Below, piece after piece: positions 23,940 through 34,899 of a stretch of DNA of 64,000 bases. Under the pieces are notes generated by a model. It was not told the DNA's origin and did no database searches. It saw only the letters and a list, made by a program, of their open reading frames with translations. Location of the stretch: NCBI GenBank assembly GCA_028752905.1, contig JAQNBH010000015.1, positions 34,764,163-34,828,162 on the forward strand, in the 5' to 3' direction. Both the position numbers and the translations under genes were made by a program. The stretch is from Cladorhizidae sp. MBARI D1340-BT2. Lineage: Eukaryota; Porifera; Demospongiae; Poecilosclerida; Cladorhizidae. Every line of letters begins with the position of its first letter. The stretch's first letter is position 1.

Positions 23940-24520
23940 ATACTAGTGAGTGAATTCCAAAGACGAGGAATGCGAGTGAAAAATGATTGGAGGTTCTTTA
24001 CACTACGAGCTTGATTTTTAGATGATTAGTAGATCTGGTAGTTATAGTCGACATAGATGGGGTTGTTGTTTTTATAGATTTTACTACAAATAAGATATCA
24101 TTTAGTTCCAGAGTCTCATCATTAGGGGAAGGTGATATATATATGTAGTCTGATGAAAAATCTCCGAGGATAAACTTTGTTGCTCTTCTTTGGATCTTTT
24201 CCAATGGGACAAAATCTCTCTTGAGATGAGGGCACAAGATTGGTGAGGCATACGTGAGTAGAGACTTCATTAATGATTAGAGTGAGGTAAAGTTGTTTCA
24301 TTCTGTGTTGCAAGGAATGGAAAGTATGTCTAAGGAGCCCCAGGGACTTGTACATGGAGACTCGTGATAGGTCAGATGAAATCAGAACTAAGAATTGTGT
24401 GAAACTTTTTCTGGTAATGATCACCTTCAATAAGATAATCAACGTTTGTACGATGGTGAATTGGTACAGAATCTCACATTTGATTATTGAAGGGGAGGTG
24501 CCAACACTCAACTTGTAAAT
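23940..24520 (-). pseudogene. Non-LTR retrotransposon reverse-transcriptase C-terminal relic
   Basis: The minus strand encodes MKSLLTYASPILCPHL and PLEKIQRRATKFILG (24135-24270). This is the region after the RT domain in CR1/jockey-type LINEs (LEYxxxVWxPxxxxxxxxLExVQRRATK). Then comes KNLQSFFTRIPRLWNSLTS (about 23950-24010), the usual LINE ORF2 end. Upstream frame SRVSMYKSLGLLRHTFHSL (24300-24370) continues the RT. It is frameshifted and 5'-truncated at about 24520. Confidence 0.78.
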
Positions 24521-24680
24521 AAGCTGTATCTGTTTATCGACTTAAAACACTTAGTATCATCAGCGTAGAGAAGCGTAGATGAGGTCGAGACACAAGAAGG
24601 AATATCATTAATGTAGATCAATTAATGAACAGAAGGGTGATGATGTAAAGATTAAGACGAAAAATCTATGCGTGTCAATT

Positions 24681-26341
24681 ATTTTCGCGGTATATATATT
24701 TTAAAACGCACTTTCCCCTGTTTATCTTAAATGCACGCGCCATGTAGAGCATATCAGGTCGATTGCTCCTGCTGTATTTGGGAATAAATCATTTTAAGAG
24801 CAAATCTCTTTTGGCAAGTACTGTAACATACTTGTGGAATGTAAAAATATCTACTTTTTTAGAAAAATATGTTTGATGATGTGAACATGCTTGGTGTTGT
24901 TACTTGGTGTACAGTTACAATATAGCTTACCGTAAGAAGTCCAGCCTGAAAGATGGGTTTACATGGGGGTGTCCTGCATGTAAAACTGCAGAGTCGATTC
25001 GTCATAGTTTGTATGTCTATGTCGATATTTTTAGATATAATAAGAGATAAAAGAGATAATAATAATATATCTTATTGAAAGGAGCTTCTTCTCAAAGTCA
25101 ATGCTGAGTTTGCAGACATGGCTTCTTTTAATATATTGGTAGGCCAGAGAGTACCCAGTTACTGCTGCTGCAAGTGAAGCAGGGTGCAGTCGACCAACTG
25201 CGATTAATGTGTATCAGTGGTTGAGGGAGGTTTGTTCAACAGCCCTTTGTAACTGTCCGATACTCTTTTAGCTTCCTTTTTAACATTATGAAACTGTTTC
25301 CACTTTAAACGACAGAAAACTGCTTTTGGTGAGAAATCCCCTTTTAACCGAAAGAAGCTCTTTTTTTGCTCCAATTGGGACGTTTTTGTGGGCCTGGAGT
25401 CATTGTCCAAATTGATGAGTCCCAATTGAGTCACAAGCCTAAGGTATGTTGTTAATTATTAGTCACATCAGCACTACATTCTTGTGGCCATAGCATCATT
25501 ATTATAATTATTGTGAACACAGCATCATAAGGGCTGGCCACCATCCTCTGACATAATGGGTGTTCTGTTTATGTAATAATGATCACAATTCCACTCCATT
25601 CTATGTAGTTGTTCAACACAAATTTTCAGGTTATATACATGGAAATAGTTCCCTGGAGACATGCCGCAACATTAGTCCCTGTCATATGGTTGCATGTTGC
25701 AGATGGAACAATAATCCATTCGGATCAGTGGGCTGCTTACAGACAGGTTGCTTCTCTGCCTGAAGTGATTGCTCATTGGACTGTTAACCATTCGATTGAG
25801 TTCCTTAATCTAGTTCACAGGTGTGCACATGCAAAATGTTGAATCCTAGTAAGTTATACCACATGATATACACAGTATATAGATAATTTGATGAATAATG
25901 CAAGAGAAGATAAAGTTTAAAAGGATGAAGGGGGTTCCATCGTGATCAACTTCCTTCATACCTCGATGAATTTATGTGGAGGGAGAGGAATGCCCGCACA
26001 ACTGCTGAGGCTTTTGGCAGCATCCTACATGCAATCAAAACACAGTACCAAGTATAATGTTGCCTGAGGTTTAGTTTTGTTTTGTTTTGTTTTGTTGTTG
26101 TTGTTTTGTTGTTTTTTTGTCTCAAAGTCAGATACTGCATTTGTTGTTTTATGAAGTTGTTAATATGAAGTTGTGTCAATTTTTTTGATAGAATTGCTGC
26201 TATGAATATTGTTCTGTCAAGAGGTATTTGTTACTTACTTCGAGTATCCTGATCCCTTCTGAACGCTATCAAAATCAAAGGACTGCTCTACGTGTCGCGC
26301 GGAGAAAAGTGCGTTTTAAAATATGTACGGCGAAAATAACC
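24681..26341 (+). mobile_element. Merlin-type (IS1016-like) DDE transposon, degraded
   Basis: Terminal inverted repeats: the left end (ttattttcgcgg, ttttaaaacgcacttt, catgtagagc) is reverse-complementary to the right end (gctctacgtg, aaagtgcgttttaaaa, cggcgaaaataa). Between them is an ISXO2/Merlin-type transposase. An N-terminal zinc-ribbon-like DGFTWGCPACKT lies at about 24953-24990. YPVTAAASEAGCSRPTAINVYQWLREV (shown split: YPVTAAASEAGC / SRPTAINVYQWLREV) spans 25148-25230. First catalytic Asp: QIDESQL (25414). Second: IIHSDQWAAY (25723). Glu: MQNVES (25841). The distal part reads FMWRERNARTTAEAFGSIL (about 25970-26025). Stops and frameshifts (for example TAG directly after VES) make it inactive. 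The gap between the first Asp and YMEIVP begins gtatgt and ends ttttcag and may be an intron. Confidence 0.85.
25110..26050 (+). pseudogene. Merlin transposase coding remnant
   Basis: Longest preserved frame: 25609-25842, running from YMEIVPWRHAATLVPVIW through HSDQWAAYRQ to TVNHSIEFLN. Merlin transposases cut and paste DNA with a DDE active site. All three acidic residues can still be read (25414, 25723, 25841), although in more than one frame. Confidence 0.8.
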
Positions 26342-26344
26342 AAG

Positions 26345-29260
26345 AACAGTCACTGATCCGCTTTCTTACATAAGAAAATTTGGGAAGGCTAACTTTGGAG
26401 GATAGTGGCGAAGCACTCCTTAGGGTTCCACCCACTAGCTATGCCACTCCAGAGAACTCACTCGAAGCTTGCTGTCACCTGGCCGGCTGTCGTACACGTT
26501 TGCGCAAGCGCGGATTTATGTCCCGCCTTGGCCCTGTCTTGTATGAAATCTTTTCCCTCTTTCTTTTACATGAGTTTACTTCTTTTAGCGAAGGATTCAG
26601 GGCACGCTCGTAGTGCTTTTTGGTTAAAATCGGCTGTAACCGCCGGAAAGCTGCCTTAGTGCGATTTTTTTTTGCTCGGCAATACTCGCGATCCATGACC
26701 TCTAAATAATAATTATAACAATTAATAATAATAATAATTAATAATAATAATAATACTGTAATAATTATAATAATAATAATTGGGTCCGGGTACGCGGGTC
26801 GACGACTTGCCGACTGTATCACGAAAACACTTCACTTGCCTTTCAATCTATGACCTTGCGACATGTTAAGGGGTGTTGCTCACGGGACTAGTCCAACCCC
26901 CTGATGTTTTGCCTCTCCAGCTGGTCTCTTGCGAAATGAACCTCTCGAAACTTATGAGCATAACCAAAGGAGCTCGGTGGTTGGGCTGGAATGCAAGGTG
27001 GGAAGGTTGTCAATGTGTAGGTGTCTTGAGTGTGTGTGTGTGCATTATTATTTTCAGTACCAGATTGTTTATAGTGATGCATTGATTTCATAAGTTTTAG
27101 TATTTCTATAGCCAAAGTTTAGAGTATTATGTTTGGTTGGTTGTTGAAATTTCAGAGAGTTGACAACACTCAAGGGACATTAAATTCCGGGCGCTTCATA
27201 CTTTCTTCCCTTACCTAAGAGCCCGTTATTCTCAGTGTGCAAGAGCCATAAAACACATGAAACACATGGAAAAAATCTGCAATCGACTGTCTATGTGATA
27301 TACAGTGTGGATATAGAAGGAGGGGGATTATAGAGGCCATGGAACTCATCTTGTCAATCTTCATTTTCCAACTCATTTTATTTGCTGAAGAGCACTCTAT
27401 CAAACTTCTAGCTTTGCTTTTTGTGTGATTCACACCAACACAGGAGTGTTCCCTTAGCCCGTCTATCTGTACCTCAGAAGACCAAAAGACTAATTTCTGG
27501 AGGAGCATGGCTTAGCTGGCTCATCCTCTCAGACCATACACTCATTTGCAACTCCCTTTTTAAGACCATGTGTGGTAAAGATATCAGTTGCCACTTGAAT
27601 AGCCCAGTATTTCTATTGTGACTTATGTCCATGCATTCATGTTGTAATCATGATTGGGAGATCTTGTGTTGACTGATTCAGGGTGTTGACTGATTCAGGT
27701 GGTACAAAAAAATTGGATCATCTTGTAATCTTGTATTTCCCACACACACTTGCTGACTGCTTCTCCTCGCAAGTGATGGCTGAGATTACACAAACAGTCT
27801 TCTGATCGACCAATGGTGAAACAAAAAATAAGCATTGGCCTTTCCATTGTGGTCCACCTAAAACAACTGCTGTTTCTTCACTATACTGTGAGTTGCTTGG
27901 CAACCTTGCCTGGGTCTTCCACTAAGGCAGGTCCTGCTTTTACAAGGTACTGTTCTATTTATGAAATGATGGAGCCAATCAGTTGCTAGATGTGATACCA
28001 CAAATGCTTTACATGCATGGAATATACGCAAGATCCTTACTTGACGAGGTGTGGGGCAATGACGTGGCTATTTTGATGGAGCCATTGAAGAAGATAATTC
28101 TTTAGCCACAAGGAAGTGAGTCTGTGACAGTTTACAGCAAAGGCAAGAGATGGTCGTGTAGTCATGTTGTTGGAAAGCTCATGAAGGCACCTGGAGCTGT
28201 CCTGGGCTTGTCAACAAGGGAGATTTGCAGAGGTCCCTTAGTAAGCGCTGAGTATTGCCCCACGTGAACAGACATACCCCCCCCCCCCCCCACACACACA
28301 TCTTTATTAGCCTCTCTACATCATTTACTGGTGCCTCTTACAACAATGGCCGAAAATTCCCTCTGGTATGATTTTATCCAAAGGTCAGAGTTGATGTGAT
28401 GGTGTGCCTCAACTAGGATCCTCACAAATCTTTTAATTTTAGCAAGTTACCTGGAAAATTCATGAAACTTTTGAGTACATCAATTCAGAAGAGTGTGTGA
28501 TGCCAGTCATTCCCAATACTGTAGTAACCACCATTCACCCCCTGTGAATGCTCACACACTATTATTGCCTTTGACTGTTTCCTTTGTCTTGTTCTAACAG
28601 CTCCTTTCTGTTTAGAGAAAGAGCTTCTCAGTTGGTAGCAAATCATTTCTAAGAACAGTTATGGTAATAATGTATGCCCTGCCCACAACACAGTGCAACC
28701 TCGTTAATCCTGTTAGGCCTGTATCTCTGGGTGTTTGGATTGGTGAATTAGATCGGATTATCAAATTGTGCTGTACAGTTGTAATAATTTATACAGCATG
28801 ACATGTGTGCATGTAACTGCATGTAACTGCATGTGTGCATGTAAATGCATGTGTGCATGTAACTGCATGTGTGCATGTAACTACAGTGTATTACAATAAA
28901 CTAAACAGAGAAATATCCAGTTAGGTTCTTCAGAGTAATGGTGGTGAGTTGGTTCTTTGTTCACAGTCCCAGTATACTGTAGGCTGGTTTTAAACCGTTG
29001 ACAGGATATTTTAAATTTAAGCCCATAGCAATATTGTATGCACCACAAAACTTATTTGGTAGAACCACTCCACTTGGAACTGGTCAGCCTCTGTGTGTGT
29101 GCGTGTGTACATGCGTAGAGCTCCAAATAATTCTAGGTGATGCCTCCATGCATTATTCACATTCACGTGATGATTTGCAATGAAGTAAAGTTCATAGCAA
29201 GATAGGCAAATAAAGGCTGCACATGTGACCACCTACTCACATTTTAGTAGAGCTTCCTCT
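26345..29260. other. No gene seen
   Basis: Contains TAA-type runs (26705-26780), a C-run at 28277-28290 and an 18-bp gcatgtaactgcatgtgt tandem (28800-28885). The ORFs at 26380-26613, 27215-27508 and 27718-27903 have no recognisable domain. Weak coding-like islands cannot be excluded. Confidence 0.4.
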
Positions 29261-29264
29261 GGCC

Positions 29265-29480
29265 ACTGGTGCCTTGCACTTTCCAATTAGGAGCTAGAAC
29301 TGTGGACAGGCAGGTTTTGAGCAGGTTTTGAGGTCCTCAACTTTGACTGCCTGTAGCTTGGGTTTGGTTGTACCTATGCAACAGTTTTAGTATCAAAAGA
29401 GAGCACACAGAGAGAGCTATCTTTTGAGCTATGGAGCTCCAGTGATATGTCTGGGGGAAGTCACTCAAGATTTATATTTC
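29265..29480 (+). repeat. Dispersed repeat family 4, uninterrupted copy
   Basis: Runs from gccttgcactttccaatta through caactttgactgcctgtag to gagctatggagctccagtg. The same sequence is present inverted at 32440-33480, where it is split by a piggyBac-like insertion, and diverged at 40440-40600. Confidence 0.85.
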
Positions 29481-29699
29481 ACTTTTAAGACCACTGGAAT
29501 AAACTTGTTTGTTTTTGTACATTTATACATTTATATCATCCAAAAGTGCCCAAGTGGATTAGCTTAATTAAGTGTCATGAATGGCAGTGGTTCTATAACC
29601 ATTCTGAGTAGAGGAATGAACCTGAAACTAACCAAACAAATTGCTCTGTGGAACACCAGCAGAGCAGCTGCTTGCACAACAGAGCAACATGTTTGAGGC

Positions 29700-30725
29700 A
29701 GCATGGACATAATCACAAGGTCCTGTGGGCCTGAGCAAGGATGTCCCACACACCTCTAGCTCCTGTAGACATGAGAAGGATGGCCCACACACCACTACCT
29801 CCTGTGGGCCTGAGCAAGGATGGCTCACACACCTCTAGCTCCTGTGGGCCTGAGCAAGGATGGCCCACACACCTCTAGCTCCTGTGGGCCTGAGCAAGGA
29901 TGGCCCACACACCTCTAGCTCCTGTAGGCCTGAGCAAGGATGGCCCACACACCTCTAGCTCCTGTGGGTCTGAGCAAGGATGGCCCACACACCTCTAGCT
30001 CCTGTGGGCATGAGAAGGATGGCCCACACACCTCTAGCTCCTGTGGGCCTGAGCAAGGATGGCCCACACACCTCTAGCTCCTGTAGGCATGAGAAGGATG
30101 TCCCACACACCTCTAGCTCCTGTAGGCATGAGAAGGATGGCCCACACACCTCTAGCTCCTGTGGGCCTGAGCAAGGATGGCCCACACACCTCTAGCTCCT
30201 GTGGGCCTGAGCAAGGATGGCCCACACACCTCTAGCTCCTGTAGGCATGAGAAGGATGGCCCACACACCTCTAGCTCCTGTGGGCCTGAGCAAGGATGGC
30301 TCACACACCTCTAGCTCCTGTGGGCCTGAGCAAGGATGGCCCACACACCTCTAGCTCCTGTGGGCCTGAGCAAGGATGTCCCACACACCTCTAGCTCCTG
30401 TGGGCCTGAGCAAGGATGTCCCACACACCTCTAGCTCCTGTAGGCATGAGAAGGATGTCCCACACACCTCTAGCTCCTGTGGGCCTGAGCAAGGATGCCC
30501 CACACACCTCTAGCTCCTGTAGGCATGAGAAGGATGTCCCACACACCTCTAGCTCCTGTGGGCCTGAGCAAGGATGTCCCACACACCTCTAGCTCCTGTG
30601 GGCCTGAGCAAGGATGTCCCACACACCTCTAGCTCCTGTAGGCATGAGAAGGATGTCCCACACACCTCTAGCTCCTGTGGGCCTGAGCGAAGATGGCCCA
30701 CACACCTCTAGCTCCTGTGGGCCGC
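29700..30725. repeat. 39/40-bp minisatellite, about 26 copies
   Basis: The unit contains cccacacacctctagctcct. Two unit types alternate: gtgggcctgagcaaggatg (40 bp) and gtaggcatgagaaggatg (39 bp). ORFs on both strands are repeat products. Confidence 0.97.
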
Positions 30726-30892
30726 TATAGGGCAGAACCTTCATATTCACCTTTGACCCTTCAAGATTATTTCTTGGTACCTACTTTATCTGCTTACCAT
30801 ATGGACAAGAGGTTTCAGTTCATGGTGACCTTGACCTTTCAAAGTTAATCAATTGTCCCTTGCTACTACCAAGTTTGGTAAGGGTCATTAAT

Positions 30893-31134
30893 TTTACACA
30901 CACACACACATACATACACATATGCACATGCACACACATATGCACACACACATACACACACATTTGCATACACACACATACACATGTACACACACATGCA
31001 CACCTACATACACACATGCACACACATTTGCATACACACACATGCACACACATACACATGTACACACACATGCACACCTACACACACACATGCACACACA
31101 CATACACACACATTTGCATACACACACATGCACA

Positions 31135-31167
<33 letters not shown>

Positions 31168-31168
31168 T
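30893..31168. repeat. Complex (CA)n microsatellite
   Basis: CA repeats with interspersed tacacatg, gcacac and tttgcatac motifs in a loose higher-order pattern, ending in (GA)n. The Cys/Val- and His/Thr-rich ORFs are artefacts. Confidence 0.97.
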
Positions 31169-31169
31169 A

Positions 31170-32390
31170 GTGAAGCCTCACTCATTAGACACGTGACTCA
31201 CATTAGTCCTAGGGTGCGGGGTGCAGGGACCCAAGCATGTGCATCATTAGCTATGCACAATGCAGCTGTTTATAAATAGCAAGTGCACGCGATCACTGGA
31301 ACTATAGTCACATGGTGTGTTCTCTGAAGAGGAAACATACACAAGTTAACAAATTACACCGAACTAAACGACTGACTAGCTTCTTTCTTTAAAAAAAACA
31401 AAACTTCTTCCATTTTTTCAGCACTTTGAGATTCTTACATAAACTAGCTATTTTCTCTTTTGAGTTGCTGCATCCCTCGAGTTGCCCGGCATGGAACATT
31501 GCCGTGAGGAGCTGTCAGGAAACAAACCCAAGAGGAGAGGAAGTGATGCACGGGCAACTTTTGACATGAGAGGACAAAGCAGCTATGTGGATCAGCGTCG
31601 GAATCTCCCCAGCTTCTTTTGCATATATATTTTGAAATATGAGAATCAGAGTACCCCCTAGCCAGGGCAGCATACGGTACCTCTACGTGATGGATGTATT
31701 CTGTCTGATAGGGGACTATCCAGGCTTGCCTGTGACTTCTGCATGAGGTTTTATTGTTTGCGACCGTGAGTGGTCTTCTTCGTACTCATGATATGTCTTC
31801 TTCCTTTTCCCTACACTGTTTCTGTACCCAGTCTCTCTCCCGGACAATACATCATGCATCAGATGCCACTGTAGAGAAGTGTAGCTATAGTAAGCAATCT
31901 TTAAATGTGTTGTTGCTCAGAGAATTGCATCCTCCTCCATTGAGTATGGCCAGTTCTTACATGATTATGCATCTGCTTCTCTCTCCCTGTTCTTACATGA
32001 ACCCTGTGGTCATCTCTTCACCTGTGCATAATATGATTTCGGGGTGACCATATGGTGTCTAGAGATAGATAGCTACCAAGATGAAGAGCTCGGGAATATA
32101 GCCATGTGTGGCGATACTATATTCCCTGTCTCCTCAGTGAGGACTGTTTCACTTCTTGCCAACCTTTGAAATCCATCTCACAATCTAAATCATCCCATAA
32201 CATTTTGAATACAGTATTGCATTGAGAGATGCCTATTATTGGCTTGTTAGCAAACCTGCTCCCTCCCCCAACCATTTCTTGTGCATGTTAGCCACTAAGA
32301 AGTTCATATAAGTTTGTCAAGTTGACCTCACAAGTTTAGAGGATTTTCACTTAATTAGAGAGGGGGAGGGGGAACAATACAATTTTTTTA
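31170..32390. other. No gene seen
   Basis: Unique sequence. The ORF at 31754-32047 (97 aa) shows no family signature and is not called. Confidence 0.4.
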
Positions 32391-32394
32391 CAAA

Positions 32395-33480
32395 GCGTTA
32401 TAAAACTTGTGGTTATGACTTTGGAGCCATAAATTCTGCACACTTCACTCTATGACCTTGACATACAGCTCAAAAGATAGATCTCTCTGTGTGCTCTCTT
32501 TTGATATTAACCCTCCAACCGTAACAAGCGACTTTTGGCGCAGAGCGATCTAGCGTCGCAATAGTAAAAGATCAAGCCATATATTTTATATCATAAATTA
32601 GCCTGATTTAAACTCTATTTGTGCGCCAAATAACGTGACCGTATGTACCCGGTAACTAGGGTATAAATTATTCAAACGTTTGGATTATTTCAATCGCACG
32701 ATGGCTGAATGACCGTCTCTCGAAAAGGTCCTTGCTCTCGTTCAAGAAGACGATTTTGACATCTATGAGTATTCCCCCAGCGATGAAGAAGGGGATGGCA
32801 TCCATGCATACCTCGGAGAGAGAAAATCTAGCTGTGGAACAGTTAATTCTTTGCTACTGTGGTTGCGTCTGCTTGCTGGCCAGCTGATTGTAGCGCTACA
32901 GCATGTTTTTCTCTCCGATTATGAAGAAGGAAGTGATGAACAAGGATACTCAGGTTTGTCATGGATTCTAAGATTTAGCTTTCTAGTAGCTAAGTGGGGC
33001 TTCTTTTTTTTTTACTTGGGTAGCAGGCGGGATAGCTTGTGCATGCACCCATGAGATATATATGTACATACAGACAACATGATGGATACTGGACATCCTG
33101 TGCTGCTTCCACCAGTGTCTACAACAGCTGCTCTCTCTCCTTCAGTGACATAAGCTGGCATGCCTCCAGAGATTATCTTAGGCTGTAATTAGATAATCAT
33201 ATTCAAAGCTTGTGATCGGTTGCTTAGCAACCAATTGTCGACCACAATAGTTATCAACGCCAATGCTATCCCATCAACCATGGTTGCTAGGGACTTTAGT
33301 GCACCCTTGACCTGGTATTTATTATTTTATATACATGGTCATGTTTTAAATCTGACTGTGAAAGAGTTAAAAACTGTTGCAAAGACCTGTACAACCATAC
33401 CCAAGGTACAGGCAGTCAAAGTTGGGGGTCTCAAAACCAGCCTGCCTGCATTAGCTACCAATTGGAAAGTGCAAGACATT
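32395..33480 (-). repeat. Dispersed repeat family 4, copy interrupted by a transposon
   Basis: 32440-32506 and 33371-33480, read on the minus strand, are the two halves of the repeat seen intact at 29265-29480. Joined across the insertion they restore the order caactttgactgcctgta, then gcaacagtttt, then tatcaaaagagagcacac. Confidence 0.82.
32507..33370 (+). mobile_element. piggyBac-like element, internally deleted
   Basis: It is bounded by TTAA at 32507-32510 and 33367-33370. The left end reads TTAACCCTCCAACC and the right end, inverted, TTAACTCTTTCACAG, which fits the piggyBac TTAA target and CCCT-type ends. Comparison with the intact family 4 repeat shows exactly one TTAA-like tetranucleotide (ctaa) at the insertion point. 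Inside, 32701-32840 encodes an acidic N-terminus, LEKVLALVQEDDFDIYEYSP then SDEEGDG, resembling piggyBac transposase N-termini. The fourth codon of the apparent start is TGA. No DDD catalytic core is present in the 0.86 kb, so it is a non-autonomous derivative. Confidence 0.72.
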
Positions 33481-34086
33481 TGAAATTAGCACCAGTGGCT
33501 CGAGGAAGCCCTACTTTATACAATGAGTGTTTTCATTAGGCGCTAAAACTAAGAAAATGTGGTTATGCACTGGAGGTGGAAAATTAATTTAACCAGCATC
33601 CTTGCAGCTTGTAATGAGTTTCTTCTCTCTTGCTGGGGGAAAGTATATATTATATATATATATATATATAAATAACTAGCTTTATTTGCATGGCAGAAGT
33701 AAAAACAAACTGAGTCTTCAGTCACAGTCAACATGCCCATCTTCAACCAAGCAGGCTTAAAGAAGCTTATCACCCATCCTGCCAAAGAGAAAGGGAAAAA
33801 GAAAAAAAATCGTGAGACTGATGTGGCTGGAGGGCTGTTAACCCACTGCTAGGAGGTGAGAATCAATTGATGATGCCCGCTGACGACAGTGTTGTTGTCT
33901 TTCTCCTGAGGGGTAATAATACGGCAGTGACATGCCCTTGCATCTGTGCACTAGCAGAACTGAAGCAATGGCTCTGTTTATTCTAGCTAAGCAAACTACC
34001 GTAGTAATGAATGTTAGGCGTAGGGTGACAAAAACTAGAGCAAGTTGATGAACCAAGTAACTATTGTCATCAGCCTTTCCTGGTGG

Positions 34087-34881
34087 CCATGCAGCCCATT
34101 CTCACCTGCCAGTGCGGCAAATTGATTTTTTAATATTTATTATATTATTATTTTTAATGAGGACCTATGTGGAGGGTGGTTTTGGAGGACTTGCAGGGTC
34201 TGGTTCTGGAGGACTTGCAGGGTCTGGTTCTGGGGGACTTGCAGGGTCTGGTTCTGGAGGACTTGCAGGATCTGGTTCTGGTGGACTTGCAGGATCTGGT
34301 TCTGGAGGACTTGCAGGATCTGGTTCTGGAGGACTTGCAGGATCTGGTTCTGGAGGACTTGCAGGGTCTGGTTCTGGTGGACTTACAGGATCTGGTTCTG
34401 GAGGACTTGCAGGATCTGGTTCTGGGGGACTTGCAGGATCTGATTCTGGGGGACTTGCAGGATCTGGTTCTGGAGGACTTGCAGGATCTGGTTCTGGAGG
34501 ACTTGCAGGATCTGGTTCTGGGGGACTTGCAGGATCTGGTTCTGGAGGACTTGCAGGATCTGGTTCTGGAGGACTTGCAGGATCTGGTTCTGGAGGACTT
34601 GCAGGGTCTTGTTCTGGGGGACTTGCAGGATCTGGTTCTGGAGGACTTGCAGGATCTGGTTCTGGAGGGTCTTGTTCTGGGGGACTTGCAGGGTCTTGTT
34701 CTGGGGGACTTGCAGGATCTGGTTTTGGAGGACTTGCAGGATCTGGTTCTGGGGGACTTGCAGGGGTCTGGTTTTGGAGGATTTGCAGGGGTCTGGTTTT
34801 GGAGGATTTGCAGGGGTCTTTGTTTGTTGTTAGGTCCAATTTCTGGTTATTCTGCTACTAAACCATGCAGCCCATTCTCAC
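34087..34881. repeat. 24-bp minisatellite (about 26 copies) between 19-bp direct repeats
   Basis: Array 34180-34815 of a 24-bp unit containing ggttctggaggacttgcag. As 24 is divisible by 3, both strands stay open: GSGSGGLA repeats forward (265 aa) and PDPASPPE repeats reverse (224 aa). Identical 19-mers CCATGCAGCCCATTCTCAC lie at 34087-34105 and 34863-34881. No codon bias or conserved flanking protein supports translation. Confidence 0.95.
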
Positions 34882-34899
34882 TTGTGCAGGGCAGTCTAG

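Noticed and set aside
26475..26822. 115-aa minus-strand ORF rich in Ile and basic residues
   Set aside because: Partly TAA-repeat translation, with no recognisable motif. Short relic or chance.
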